Assembly (NCBI GenBank): GCA_004352715.1
Contig: SCFE01000042.1
Location: forward strand, 274,565-338,564
Source: Hofstenia miamia
Lineage: Eukaryota > Xenacoelomorpha > Acoela
Direction: 5' to 3'
DNA length: 64,000 nucleotides
The position numbers and the translations under genes are program-made. Positions 9,049 through 20,655 of the stretch are shown in pieces; the first letter of the stretch is position 1; every line of letters starts with the position of its first letter. The notes under the pieces are model-generated. The model was given only the letters and a program-made list of their open reading frames with translations, made no database searches and had not been told where the DNA came from.

Positions 9049-12000
9049 CTACAGAGGTTTTTTCTATTATGATTAGGAAATTGCAAAATAGTCATATTAT
9101 AGAAGTAGCAATTATTAACAAGCTATAAACAATTGTGAATTTACTGATAATTGCTTTTTTCAATATTGAAGAAAAGTTTTGCTATGCACAAAAATTTGAA
9201 GAAACAAGAATCCAATTGTAGAGTTACTTAAAAATGACTTCAAAACACACGTTAGGGGCGAAAATCAATAGCGGGTATGCGAAGCAGAAGATAAATGGCA
9301 GACGACAATGCTAAGAATTAAAGTTGAGTAAGTTATGTTAAAAATTGACATTCTGAATGTGAAGAAATCGATGAGCACTTAAATACCCATTCAAGAACAA
9401 CTAAGTATAATGTACAAATCCACTTGGCAGAAAAACTAACACAGATTGAAGTCTCAAAAAAAGGACACACCTAAATTGGGCCTAAAAAATATAAAATGAA
9501 TAGTAGCATACTAATTAAAAAAAGCAAAATTTTATTAATGCGACATGCAAGGTTTAAAATTTGCAAAACGTACTACTTAGTCTACTTTATACTTATATAT
9601 AATTTTGTCAAGGCTTTGCAATGATTATTTTTATTATAAAAAGAAAATTGATTGATATTTTTATAATAAATATGCAGTAAATAACAATAATATAAACATA
9701 TATATAAATATAAATCGTACAATAATTCAATAAATAAGTAATCGTTCATGAACCTGAATAATTTTAATAAATTTATCGTTAATATTTTAACTTGCAGATA
9801 TGACATATTCATTAATAAATAATTTATAAATCTACCAAAAGGAATAGGTATTGTCATTCCAAACAGGCCTCCGATGCCAATAAGAATACTTGATGGACTC
9901 CATGTTATCACAAATATACAAAAAATAATCATTAAGGACTTAACCAACTGCTTATTTTGTTTTCTTCTTTGTTCACTGAATGTTACAGTCATTTCTAAAG
10001 ATAATATAGTGTTATTTTTCAATTCTAAGTATAAATCTACTTGGAGTATCTATTTGAAAACGTACATATAATAGCGGAGAAATGCTAATTTCAGTGCTGA
10101 ATTGTTTAATATTTTAACATACATTGATAAATATTGAAATCATGCATTTAAAAAATATTCTTAAAATGATAGAAAACATGTTATCCTGTTTCTTAAGAGA
10201 GTCACAGTCATCTGTTCCCATTGCAAAATTCTTTGTTCATTGCTGAGAAGACACGTAGCATAATGTGCTCCCAGGTATATATGCTAATGATTATATCTAT
10301 GCATTATGTACATTCCTTATATATACTCTCTCTGTGGCTATAAATGTGTGCAGAAATACTTCGATTCGTACTTAAGTTTACATAATGTTCGAAATAATTT
10401 ACTGTAGGGTACTTACTATTAGCAGATCGCCATATGGAGTAGTAGCAGAAAGCGGTAATAATTACTGGTAGTAAAAACGCAAACCCAGTGTAAAAGAAGA
10501 AGTCATACCACCAGAGGTTTGAAAGATAAAAGGCGCAATGAAGAGAATAATATATGAAACCGTGCTTACTAAGTCCTACGAAGTACATGTTTGGAATGTC
10601 CATCGTGATAGTTGCTATCCAAACGCTCATCGCTAAGAATATAGTAGTCTTTGCATTGAACATTGATTTGTAAAGAGCATTGTGGCATATACAAATGTAT
10701 CTAAAACAGACTCTTATTAATTGGGGGGGAGGGGGGGGGCTCGTGATAGTGTGAATAACCATTATTTATTAATTCAAAACTCAAAATTATTCAAACAATT
10801 TTTGCATAACACTTTCACAAGGATATAAATTTTAAAGTTTCATCCTACGAACACCTTTGCATTTGCCTTTGAAAATGGCGCTAGATATTTTTAAATTTTC
10901 TCTTATTTTAGAGCCAGTCATTAATTAGTATTAAGAAAGTAGTTTTTTTAGCAAGCATACATTTCTATCCCTGCATATTGTAAATAATGTATTAACAAAA
11001 ACTTTTCTGTATATTAAGTTTTTAATTGGCACTGAATACGTTTTTTTATTTAGCATCAGTTACATTCATTACCAAATTTTTTGCCACCAGATATATATAT
11101 ATATATATAAGTATGATATATATATATATATATATATTAACGGAATNNNNNNNNNNNNNNNNNNNNNNNNNNNNNNNNNNNNNNNNNNNNNNNNNNNNNN
11201 NNNNNNNNNNNNNNNNNNNNNNNNNNNNNNNNNNNNNNNNNTATATATATATATATATATATTAACGGAATAAATGGTACCAAGTATTTTTAAGCAGGTT
11301 AAGTCTAATACAGCTCCAGGTAATAGTGAGCTGTCATCATGGTTATTTAGGCAATTTGCAAATCAGTTTTGCAAACCTTAAGTATACATATAGCAAAAAT
11401 GTCTATCAGAGTTTTACTATTCTGCCAAATGGAAATCAGCTATCGTAGTTCCATTACCGAAAATTTCCAATACTGATAAAGACAATTATAAGCATTTCAG
11501 GTCAGTAACCATAACACCTGTTGCAACTAGGTGTTTAGATTCCATTGCTGTTGCATTGCATTTCAAAGAGCTAGAAAATTCTTTGGATCCTAGTCAATTT
11601 GCTTATAAACAGGACAGATGCTTTAATATATCTAGTTGATAAGGTAGCTTCAGCACTAAATTCCAAGGAGACAACAAAAGTAAATGTGGTATTTTTGGAG
11701 TTATGTAGAGCTTTTAACACTATCGTACAAAATGACATGGTCAATAGATTGTGTTTACGTTCGCCATGGATGACTAAATTGACGCAGAGTTACAGGTCAA
11801 CCTTTAATCAATTCTTAAAAAAGCATTAAATAAGTATACAGAGAGGATACTATTAAATGTAGGAGTAGCTCGAGGGGACCTCTGTCTGGTGTATACTGGT
11901 GAGTTATACATCTTACAGACGAAATTCGTACACAGTGTTTATCGTATCTTTTAAAGTCTGATATTGTAAAATATTCAGATGGTACATGTATTACCAATAT

Positions 12001-14822
12001 ACTTATCAAGTCGAAAAGTGAAACAGACAAATGAAAATGTTAAGACTGTAATCGACTTTCAAAAAAGATAAATCAGACTAAGCCATAAGTAATGACATTT
12101 ACACATGATATTATAAAAAGCTCAATAGTGAGGTCAGATATAAATAAAAGTAGCACAGATTATGGTAATTTTAAGTTTCCGTCTATGAAACAAACAAAAT
12201 ATTTGAGTATTATATTGAATAAAGATATTGGTTAGAATGACCAGGTAGATGCTTTTAAATATATTCTTAGCAGGAAATTCTTAATAGAATTTCTAGTACC
12301 TGCTAAAAGTGTCTTATTCTAAGACATATATTCAGCCAATTTATCTATATGCATCAATGGTTTGGGTACCTGGAATAAACGGGAAACAATCGAAGACATT
12401 AATAAACCAATTAAGCTAAATGCAAGAAAAGCTTAATTAAATAAGTATGAGTTTCTTCATTCTTGAATGACTCTTTCAATCAAAATTTTAAGAAGTATGT
12501 AATGAAAATCAACGCATAAAAACTTCATCCAATGCATGAAAGAATAAAGTATTCGAAAAGTTAAACAAGAATTAAAGTAGGTTTTATTTGAAAAAATGTA
12601 TGATCAGAGATACTCAAAAACATTCCTACCTGCAGTTTTAAAGAATACCTCTGGAACGCTCCTGCAGTACGCAATTCATTTTGAATAAATTCAGTTCTCC
12701 TTTTTACAAAGCACTTTGTGCTGTGTACAGGATTTAAAGCATATATATATATATATATATATATTCATAATGTTTATTTGGATTGTTTTTAAAATCGAAT
12801 CAAATTGATAATTGTAATCAACAATTCGATACTTTAAAAAAGGTGTCAGTGCAATTTCTACTTTAGTTCTACAAAACAATAAATTTCAATTACCTGTCGA
12901 ATGAAATTGCCATAATTGACCAGAGCGAGCCAAAACATGAAATCATGCATATTATTCCGGAGATTTCACATATATAAAAAGTGAAAAACGGTTCACCAAA
13001 AATACAGCCAAGTAGGGACATTAAGTTCATTGCCATTACGCCAAGATCGAATACAGCCAAATTTGCAACCAACAAGTTCGGAAGGGTTCGTAGATAATTG
13101 AAGTTGACAATAGAAAATATCACTAAACAAGAGTTTTAAATAAATCAAAGCAAATTGTTATAAAAATGTAAGAACTTACGATCAAGTTTCTGAAATTTGT
13201 GCTTCCTATAAATAGGATACCGCAAACAAATTGAAAAAAAATTGATAAGAATAAATTGAATTTTTTAATTAAAAAACTTGAAAGCAACCTATTGATTGGC
13301 TTACGTTTTAAAGGAAAGCATAAATTCTCAATTAACAATTTGTAATTTTTTCACTTGATTTCAAAATTCTAATGAAACAATGAATTCATTTAACTTAAAT
13401 TCTCAACAATTTTCATAAATTCTATTAGATCTAATACAATATTTTAGTAAAATACCTAAAGATGTAATTCTCAAAAAACAAATACATGTGATATACATTT
13501 AAAACTTACCACTTAGTTTTACAAAAATTGATACATTTTATGATATTTCAGTGTTTACATTCTTAATTTTCAATTTGAGTAATTGATTGATTAATTTTTT
13601 GGAATTACAATAATTCACAATACTTATTTTAATAATATTTTATCATACTTATGAAGTAAGTAAAAAAATTATTTAAGTCAACTGCTATGCTGTTAAAATA
13701 TAACCAAATTTCATTAATTTTTGCAAAGTTGGTTTTTAGAGTTAAGCTTAGAGTCATATCAAAACTTTCAATCATAAAATATGAATTTCTACACTTCAAT
13801 AAATATGCCTGGAAATTTTATAAATTATTAAATCTTTTTGTTTGCTTAAGGAATGCAGTATTTAGAACTTAGAAAGAAATGTTGATTTGAAAATAATTTC
13901 TGTGTGTAATTTTGTGTTATTTGTCATTATATTATATCATTGAAAATAAAAAAATATATATATATAAATATTTAATATTTATAATATGCTAAAGGATATT
14001 TTACAAATTTGAAAGTTTCACAAATCGCTAAGATTAATACTTTTTCTGAAATTTCCTATTGCAAGCAAAAAATGGCAATCTTGATTTTCTAACATGACAG
14101 GGGTAATCGTACGCATTAAAGAAAGGCCCTTAGCAATCTTAATGGTTGCACAATAGTCATATTATAGAAGTAGCAATTATTAACGAGATATAAACAATTG
14201 TGAATTTACTGATAATTGCTTTTTTCAATATTGAAGGAAAGTTTTGCAATATACAAAAACAATTTCACCATAATGTATAATAGACAAGCTCTTTATTTCA
14301 AAAAAGTGCTTAGAGAAATAAGATGCAATAAAATTTACAAAATATGCTATTTACAAATTTTTACAATATATCTTGATGGCTAAGAAGATTATGTTTTAAT
14401 TTGCGTTTGAATATGCTTAGTGTATCCGCAAAACGTATGTGTGGTTCCAAATTATTCCACATTCTTGCGAATACTTCTTAATTAAATATCCAAAATAAAT
14501 GACTCAAAGACAAGTTTTGTAATGATATATGAATAACATCCCACATTGTAAGTAAAAAGCTTGATAACATACAATACCTACCCATAATATTGCCGGGTAT
14601 ACCTATGATTAAGGTGGTTGTGAGGAACCCCATGAATACATACCGCCATCTCAGAAGATAATCAGACTGAATTTCACTTACAGGTCTTGTCCAATCTGCA
14701 ATTAGTGAATATTGAGTGCCCGCTGATGATGTATTCATTTTACTAAGATAATTTGTTCGTTCTGAAGTTATATTTGACTCATTGAAAAATGATTGGTCGA
14801 AGCTTCTGCAAATAATTCTCAT
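8877..14822 (-). CDS. melatonin-receptor-like class A GPCR gene, at least five exons (gene-level span)
   Basis: Five minus-strand coding segments together give an N-terminus with N-glycosylation sites followed by seven membrane helices. Splice sites join them in phase, at least for exons 1-4: donor G|GTAGGT at 14582 to acceptor TTTAG| before 13122, donor CAG|GTAATT at 12894 to acceptor before 10700, donor A|GTAAGT at 10417 to acceptor before 9994. The third join restores FDRYICICH, a DRY motif with the extension typical of melatonin-type receptors (NRYCYICH). TM6 carries TWSP instead of CWxP. TM7 reads NFMVY where most class A receptors have NPxxY (melatonin receptors have NAxxY). The ligand is not predictable. 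The assignment is to a melatonin-receptor-like or related orphan group. Introns hold LINE debris and TA repeats. Confidence 0.75.
9083..9197. repeat. intronic repeat, copy 1 (second copy 14146-14262)
   Basis: About 110 bp nearly identical to 14146-14262, same orientation, sharing ATAGTCATATTATAGAAGT and ATAATTGCTTTTTTCAATAT. One copy lies in the last intron of the GPCR gene and one in the first. Confidence 0.75.
9754..9994 (-). CDS. GPCR exon 4: ICL3 and TM6 (3' end uncertain)
   Basis: Starting after ATCTTTAG, the exon joins exon 3 in phase and gives QRRKQNKQLVKSLMIIF, then FVITWSPSSILIGIGG as TM6. The exon end is ambiguous. A donor after 9754 (CAG|GTTCAT) keeps the phase with exon 5 but makes a long TM6-TM7 loop. 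A donor after 9836 (TTTTG|GTAGAT) gives a loop of normal length but the wrong phase. The partial copy at 54.2 kb shows a stop at the second position, which favours a shorter exon. Confidence 0.6.
10417..10700 (-). CDS. GPCR exon 3: ICL2, TM4, ECL2, TM5
   Basis: The exon begins by completing DRY, continuing YICICHNALYKSMF. TM4 has the conserved Trp (AMSVWIATI), ECL2 has the Cys expected to pair with TM3 (SLHCAFYL), and TM5 has a proline (FAFLLPVIITAFCYY). The donor is GTAAGT. Just upstream of the acceptor the minus strand has an interrupted C-run (10724-10739) that may act as a polypyrimidine tract. Confidence 0.75.
11091..11262. repeat. (TA)n microsatellite with assembly gap (11147-11241)
   Basis: TA runs flank 95 N. 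The sequence TATTAACGGAAT appears both immediately before the gap and again after the second TA run, which suggests both gap edges represent the same locus. Confidence 0.85.
11263..12460 (+). pseudogene. non-LTR retrotransposon reverse-transcriptase relic in GPCR intron
   Basis: Broken plus-strand reading frames follow the order of a LINE reverse transcriptase. KSNTAPGNSEL appears near 11300, VVPLPKISNTDKDNYKHFR near 11450, and SLDPSQFAYKQDR near 11585. The motif A region is VVFLELCRAFNTI near 11690, where the usual catalytic Asp context FLDLSRAFD is altered. YLYASMVWVPG, typical of the segment after the polymerase domain, is near 12350. Many stops and frameshifts show it is dead. It is antisense to the GPCR and sits in the intron between exons 2 and 3. 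The clade is not certain (CR1/L2/jockey-like). Confidence 0.65.
12741..12764. repeat. (TA)n microsatellite
   Basis: Pure TA dinucleotide run in the intron between GPCR exons 2 and 3. Confidence 0.9.
12894..13122 (-). CDS. GPCR exon 2: TM2-TM3
   Basis: Joined to exon 1 it gives GNIMVIFSIV, completing TM1. LRTLPNLLVANLAVFDL is the classic ICL1-TM2 LxxxD region. TM3 follows with CEISGIICMISCFGSLWSI, whose first Cys is the usual disulphide position, and the exon ends in FD of the DRY motif. The acceptor is TTGTTTAG and the donor GTAATT. Confidence 0.75.
13123..14145. other. GPCR intron 1 sequence, nothing else recognised
   Basis: AT-rich intron with short A/T runs and a small TA run near 13955. 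No ORF here has any recognisable domain. Confidence 0.5.
14146..14262. repeat. intronic repeat, copy 2
   Basis: Near-identical to 9083-9197. See that entry. Confidence 0.75.
14363..14478 (-). pseudogene. LINE 3' end fragment (C-terminus of reverse-transcriptase ORF)
   Basis: The minus strand encodes VFARMWNNLEPHIRFAD followed by SIFKRKLKHNLL and a stop. This matches the WNxLP..IR...SL..FKxxLKxxL end of many CR1/jockey-type ORF2 proteins. It lies in GPCR intron 1, in the same orientation as the gene. Confidence 0.55.
14582..14822 (-). CDS. GPCR exon 1: N-terminus and TM1
   Basis: Extracellular segment with NES, NIT and NTS sequons, then TM1 YVFMGFLTTTLIIGIPGN including the conserved GN pair. 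The first possible ATG is at 14822, but an internal ATG (M29, followed by NTSSAG) is an equally good start. A TTTGCAG just after the first ATG could be a splice acceptor, so an upstream exon is possible. The donor after base 14582 reads GTAGGT. Confidence 0.7.
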
Positions 14823-16337
14823 TGCAAGTAAAAATATTTAGAATGTACTTTTAAGTTCTGAATCTTTAAGAAAGTTTTTATATTCGACATTAGCCATATT
14901 TTATTAATAATCCACAATTTTTACTGTATGTGCCATTTCATTCTACTACTATATTATTTTCGTTACTGGTTTTAAAAGCTAATCTAAAAGAAATGCATTA
15001 CTATTAACTCGTACAAAATTCCACTATAACTATTTCAGTATTATTCTTTTTGAAAGAGATCAAAATACGCTGGTGGAAACACAAAATTCGCTCTGGTTTT
15101 CACACGATCTAAAAGAATTATGAATCAAATAGGAATTCATACAAATTGATGGTATAAGAGGATTCTGAATCATTCTTGAAAATTATAATATATGCAAAAA
15201 TTTAGAGTAATTTGAATTTTTCGTACGTCTAGAAAATGCTTTTTCTTGAGAATTTTTTCGGCTTGATAAGAAAAGAAGAAAATTTCTTTGATCAGAAATC
15301 TTGATAATTCTTCATAAATAGATCACTTATTTAGCTCACATTTTGATAACACATATTATGTTAGCACATATTTCCCTCTTTTATTAATAAGCCTATGTCT
15401 TCCGCATATTTCGACGCTTTAGATCTATTAGGCATACTACGAATGTATCTGGAAAATCAAAAGGTTGCTGGTCATTTGACAATTTTGGTTCCAAATTTGG
15501 CACTAATCCCAAAATAAAAATAGCGATGTAAAGAAAGCAATGAGAAAATTTGGAGTTCTGACAGTTCGCAGAACAACGCTTTCCGAAACAAACCTATGTA
15601 AGCTAGCATTTTGTGTATGCAACTTTGAAGAAACTTAATAATATTTATTAATAATAGCAATTATATTTTTATACATACTTTATCACATATGTGAACAAAG
15701 TAGAACACATTTTATATTACATATTTGACCATTTTTACTATATAAAATTGGCGGCTTTATTCATAAATAGATAGAACGACAATTCTATTTTAACAAAAAC
15801 TGCCGTATTATGATATTAACAGCTACATGAAAAATGAATAAGCTTATATTCTGAATGCACCGTCTGTTTAGTAAAAAATTTCCTGCCTTAAAAAATCATA
15901 GAATAATTTCTATTCACCTTATTTAATCTATCAATTAATACTAACAGAAACCATGCCACAAAACATTTGTTATCACAAAATGACTAGTAATTGTAACTTA
16001 ATGCTCTCGTTCTGGAAGCCTATTGCTTTACGTTATTGGTTCGTGGGTCATGATTGCATAGAAAACCACTAAGACTACAAGTATTTTCATTTAAATATCA
16101 ATTCTGTGAAGTTTGCAACGTTTTATATTGCAATACTAGTTAAAGCATGTGTAACCAAAATTATGTAATAGAAAAAATCTCCTATAGTAGATCATGTTTC
16201 TCTATGCAACATAAAATCTTTCTATTTATAGAGGTTATTACTAGAATCAAACGATAATTTTAAAATATTCAAATATGCTGAATATACATATACGAACTCA
16301 GTGTTATGTCGGAATGTTCCAGCATTTGAATATTATC

Positions 16338-16342
<5 letters not shown>
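14823..16342. other. no gene seen; upstream of the GPCR
   Basis: AT-rich, no supported ORF. Promoter or additional 5' exons of the receptor would lie here, but I could not recognise any. Confidence 0.5.
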
Positions 16343-16391
<49 letters not shown>

Positions 16392-16520
16392 NNNNNNNNN
16401 NNNNNNNNNNNNNNNNNNNNNNNNNNNNNNNNNNNNNNNNNNNNNNNNNNNNNNNNNNNNNNNNNNNNNNNNNNNNNNNNNNNNNNNNNNNNNNNNNNNN
16501 NNNNNNNNNTATATATATAT
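16343..16520. repeat. (TA)n microsatellite with assembly gap (16392-16509)
   Basis: About 49 bp of TA, 118 N, then a further TA run. Confidence 0.9.
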
Positions 16521-17342
16521 CAATATTCGAATAGTTTTTCCCGAATAATTGAATAGTAGGCTAAATTTAATCCAACAACATTTTTGCACCTTAAATTAGA
16601 ATATAGAACTGGTGGCAAATTACAAAAAAGAACGCAAATATATAAGATGACTGTTAAGGGCAAAATTGGGATAGAGTTTAATACAATTTTAAAGCATCTA
16701 ATACCACATGAACTCTAGTTTATACAATGATGTGCTTTATTTATTATGGAAGAATGATAGATATTTTATAATGCTTTTATTTTGTTTCCACTGTTAAGCA
16801 TAAGAGGCAGTTCCAAACATGCATTTAGAAATGGACAGCTGGTCCTTACACCAAGCAGTCTTAATTGATTACATAATTGTTCATTTTAACGTTTAAAGAT
16901 TGAAAAACATAAATTTAAGTTCTATGTGTCCAAATAGTACAAATACTAGATACATTACAAAAACATTTTCTTAATAGGATTTATTGTCAAATTCACACTA
17001 AATACAAAAATTAATAAAAATTCAATGAGAACCGACATGTTGGGCATAAACAAATAGCATGTTGCCATCACGAATTTCCTTGTTCATATCTTTGCATAAA
17101 ACATTCCCAGAAGAGTTCTCGGAACTGAGGCTTTACTGACTTCGGAGAATGAAATAAATTATTACTCGTATTTGTATTGACGAAGTTCGCCCAACAAAAT
17201 AATGCGATTGTAAAAGAATGTCATTCATCTTCTTTTATGGAGCAATCGAGATCTAAAAAGGACAATATTTTTGAGATCTCAAACCCGGTCGTGATGATAC
17301 ATAGAGGGAAAGTTAGGAAAAAGGCTCTAAATCCTAATAGCC
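16521..17342. other. no gene seen
   Basis: Non-coding by eye. A 60-codon frame at 17177-17359 has no recognisable motif and I do not call it. Confidence 0.5.
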
Positions 17343-18315
17343 ATTTAGCATTTTGTTAAAAAGTAATAAATCCATCAGCTGAAGTTTGTAGGCTATAGGA
17401 AGCAATTTTAGTCTCTTTAGAAGTTTTATGTATCCATCAGAATTTTCAATCCTGTTGGTGCATCGTCCTTGAAATTTTTCAAGCAAGGTAACTCGAGTGA
17501 TATCAGCGTGCCACTCAGGTGAGGCGTAGATCAATCTAGAAAGAACTAAGGACTTGTAGAGAGTTAACTTTACGGATATTGACGTGCTAAACGGAATGTT
17601 ACGTCTTAGGGAAAGAAGAGTGGTATTGCATGATTTTAGCTTTTGGGTAATATGTGCAGACCAGCTAAGATCGAAACTGACTATAACTCCAAAGTCTTTT
17701 AAAGCAGATAACGGTTTTACAGTATGATTAAGCAGAGAAATAGTATCAGACGAACCAACAACATTTATAAATTTGAATTTATTAAGATTAAATTCCATAC
17801 AATTTTGGATTGCATGCGAATTTGCTAAGATTTTTACATCGTCAGCAAAAATGAGAGGAGGGGAGGTAACACATACATCAGGCAAGTCATTAATAAATAT
17901 CAAAAACAAGAATGGGATCAAAAGTGAACACTGCGGTACCCCACTAGTGACTTTATGAGATTGAGATAGCGTGGAATTTATGAGAACACGTTGTTTTCTT
18001 CCAGTGAGGTAAGAAACTAGAAATTTTAGCAGATTACCACCAGTACCAAGAGCCTTAATTTTTCGAATGCTTTGCTAAAATCGAGAAATAACATGTATAG
18101 AGGTGAATCATTATCATAGCTGTTATTAACTAGATCCAGGAAGGTAGAAGTTGTAAAGTTATTTAGCGTTTTTTGACAAAGCCATAGTGGTACGTGGTCA
18201 GATGATCAATAAAGATGTGATGGAGAATTTTGAAGATTAATTTTTCAAATACAAGTGAGATTTTGCAAAGAAGACTGATAGGCCTATAGTTTTTAACACA
18301 ATGTCTACCCCCCCC
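17343..18315 (-). pseudogene. CR1-like LINE reverse transcriptase, minus strand, truncated by a gap
   Basis: From the gap edge leftwards the minus strand shows the RT blocks in order: VKNYRPISLL, EKLIF.ILHHIF, a degraded LDFSKAFEK motif A, and GVPQCSLLIPFLF (PQG altered to PQC). LIFADDVKILA carries the FADD catalytic pair. The thumb and C-terminal region is LIYASPEWHADI and LEKFQGRCTNRI, ending DLLLFNKMLNGY. Frames shift several times upstream of the FADD block. The sequence resembles the LINE at 19461-23096 in its FADDVKI box and in the YASPxWxA segment, so both belong to one family. The 5' part is lost in the 1000-base gap. Confidence 0.75.
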
Positions 18316-19315
18316 NNNNNNNNNNNNNNNNNNNNNNNNNNNNNNNNNNNNNNNNNNNNNNNNNNNNNNNNNNNNNNNNNNNNNNNNNNNNNNNNNNNNN
18401 NNNNNNNNNNNNNNNNNNNNNNNNNNNNNNNNNNNNNNNNNNNNNNNNNNNNNNNNNNNNNNNNNNNNNNNNNNNNNNNNNNNNNNNNNNNNNNNNNNNN
18501 NNNNNNNNNNNNNNNNNNNNNNNNNNNNNNNNNNNNNNNNNNNNNNNNNNNNNNNNNNNNNNNNNNNNNNNNNNNNNNNNNNNNNNNNNNNNNNNNNNNN
18601 NNNNNNNNNNNNNNNNNNNNNNNNNNNNNNNNNNNNNNNNNNNNNNNNNNNNNNNNNNNNNNNNNNNNNNNNNNNNNNNNNNNNNNNNNNNNNNNNNNNN
18701 NNNNNNNNNNNNNNNNNNNNNNNNNNNNNNNNNNNNNNNNNNNNNNNNNNNNNNNNNNNNNNNNNNNNNNNNNNNNNNNNNNNNNNNNNNNNNNNNNNNN
18801 NNNNNNNNNNNNNNNNNNNNNNNNNNNNNNNNNNNNNNNNNNNNNNNNNNNNNNNNNNNNNNNNNNNNNNNNNNNNNNNNNNNNNNNNNNNNNNNNNNNN
18901 NNNNNNNNNNNNNNNNNNNNNNNNNNNNNNNNNNNNNNNNNNNNNNNNNNNNNNNNNNNNNNNNNNNNNNNNNNNNNNNNNNNNNNNNNNNNNNNNNNNN
19001 NNNNNNNNNNNNNNNNNNNNNNNNNNNNNNNNNNNNNNNNNNNNNNNNNNNNNNNNNNNNNNNNNNNNNNNNNNNNNNNNNNNNNNNNNNNNNNNNNNNN
19101 NNNNNNNNNNNNNNNNNNNNNNNNNNNNNNNNNNNNNNNNNNNNNNNNNNNNNNNNNNNNNNNNNNNNNNNNNNNNNNNNNNNNNNNNNNNNNNNNNNNN
19201 NNNNNNNNNNNNNNNNNNNNNNNNNNNNNNNNNNNNNNNNNNNNNNNNNNNNNNNNNNNNNNNNNNNNNNNNNNNNNNNNNNNNNNNNNNNNNNNNNNNN
19301 NNNNNNNNNNNNNNN
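18316..19315. other. assembly gap, exactly 1000 N
   Basis: Placeholder gap between two LINEs whose 5' ends face each other. It is preceded by a C-run (TACCCCCCCC). Confidence 0.95.
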
Positions 19316-19460
19316 GGCGAAACAGTTGAATATTTAATGTTGACTTTGCATTTGTGATATTGATAGTTCTATGTGACGTGGGAAACGTAAGTTGAACGTT
19401 TATTATTCTCTAATTAGCTTACGTAAAAATTTTAATAATACATTAAGAAATTTCTCTTAA

Positions 19461-19808
19461 ATGGAGACTTTAAACTGTTTTACCTGTAATTCAGTCATAA
19501 AAGATGACAAAATTTTCAAATGCATTAATTGCAATAAACATTTACATTTGAATAAAAAATGTACAGGATTTTCAAGCAACTGTATAGAATCAATAATCCA
19601 ATACCGAAAACATTTCTTGACTCTATGTAGTGAATGCGTTGATAAAAAGCATTTCTTGTTTCATACTGAAAACAATTCTGAAAGTCAAATGAATACAATT
19701 TCTCTATCAATTGAAAAATCGAATGAAAATATAAATTCTTTAAGGAATGAATTAAAGAATTTAAAGTTAAATTTAAATACAAACATTGTTCATTTCGTTT
19801 CTAATTAG
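19461..19808 (+). CDS. LINE ORF1 with PHD-like zinc finger (115 aa visible)
   Basis: Cysteine pairs C6-x2-C9, C21-x2-C24 and C56-x2-C59, with His and Cys between them (H27, H29, C34), make a PHD/RING-like cross-brace. A predicted coiled-coil-like stretch follows (SLSIEKSNENINSLRNELKN). Zinc-finger plus coiled-coil ORF1 proteins occur in CR1-type LINEs and bind the element RNA. The frame stops at 19808, and broken coding sequence continues towards the endonuclease at 20293, so ORF1 may originally have been longer. Confidence 0.6.
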   Translation: METLNCFTCNSVIKDDKIFKCINCNKHLHLNKKCTGFSSNCIESIIQYRKHFLTLCSECVDKKHFLFHTENNSESQMNTISLSIEKSNENINSLRNELKNLKLNLNTNIVHFVSN

Positions 19809-20292
19809 AAAATACGATCGAATCTCATATAAATAAAGATGAATCATTTAAACAGAAAATTATTATATTCAGTGTAAAGGAATCAGTAGAATCATTAAGT
19901 TATCATGCAAAGCTTAAACAAGATAGAGAAAATATCAATTATATTTTTCACATTTTAGTATTGATTCAAATTGTATTACTGAATTCTTTCGAATTGGAAA
20001 AATACATTCTTCCAAACCCAGACCTATAATTTTAAACAAGGGATTAATATGGAATAAAAGATTAATTCTTTCTAATGCTTGTAAATTAAAAGAGTTGCAT
20101 TTAAATATCTTTATTAAACCTTGTTTAAGTAAAAATGATCGTGAAAAAGAAAACTTATGTTTAAAGAAGAGATATTTATTAATAAATGAAGGAGTGGACA
20201 AAAGTAGACTTAAGATTAGAAATCTTTCGCTTTTTATGGATAACACTATAGTTCAAGTGGATTGACTATATACGACACACCATTTTAAATTT

Positions 20293-20655
20293 ATGTATAC
20301 CAACTGCTGCAGCATTCTAAAAATTAAGAAACAAGTTTCGCTAATGAATTATATAATAGCATATGATATTTCATTTGTTTGTTTGATCGAAACATGGTGG
20401 GATGAATTTACATTTTATGATTCATTAGTTTCAGGAACAAATTATATGATTGCAAGTTTATGTGTAAGAAGAGGCGAAAATCTTTCTAAACATGGAGGAT
20501 GTGCAATTCTGTGTAAAAAGTCATTTAAGATTGTTAATTTACAAGATTCAGTTGATTGCGAATTTGAATGCTCTACAGTTTTTCAGTTGGGCGACAGTTT
20601 ATTGCTATTTATTTACGATAATGGACTATATACTAAAAATAAAAACTTCATTTGA
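20293..20655 (+). CDS. LINE ORF2 part 1: APE-type endonuclease, N-terminal half
   Basis: YTNCCSILKIKKQ and LIETWWDE are the first two blocks of the APE-like endonuclease of non-LTR elements (N, then E of ETW). GGCAILCKK is the conserved GGVAIxxK segment. The frame ends at 20655, but the domain continues in another frame from about 20640, so one frameshift separates the two halves. This endonuclease nicks target DNA to prime reverse transcription. Confidence 0.7.
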   Translation: MYTNCCSILKIKKQVSLMNYIIAYDISFVCLIETWWDEFTFYDSLVSGTNYMIASLCVRRGENLSKHGGCAILCKKSFKIVNLQDSVDCEFECSTVFQLGDSLLLFIYDNGLYTKNKNFI

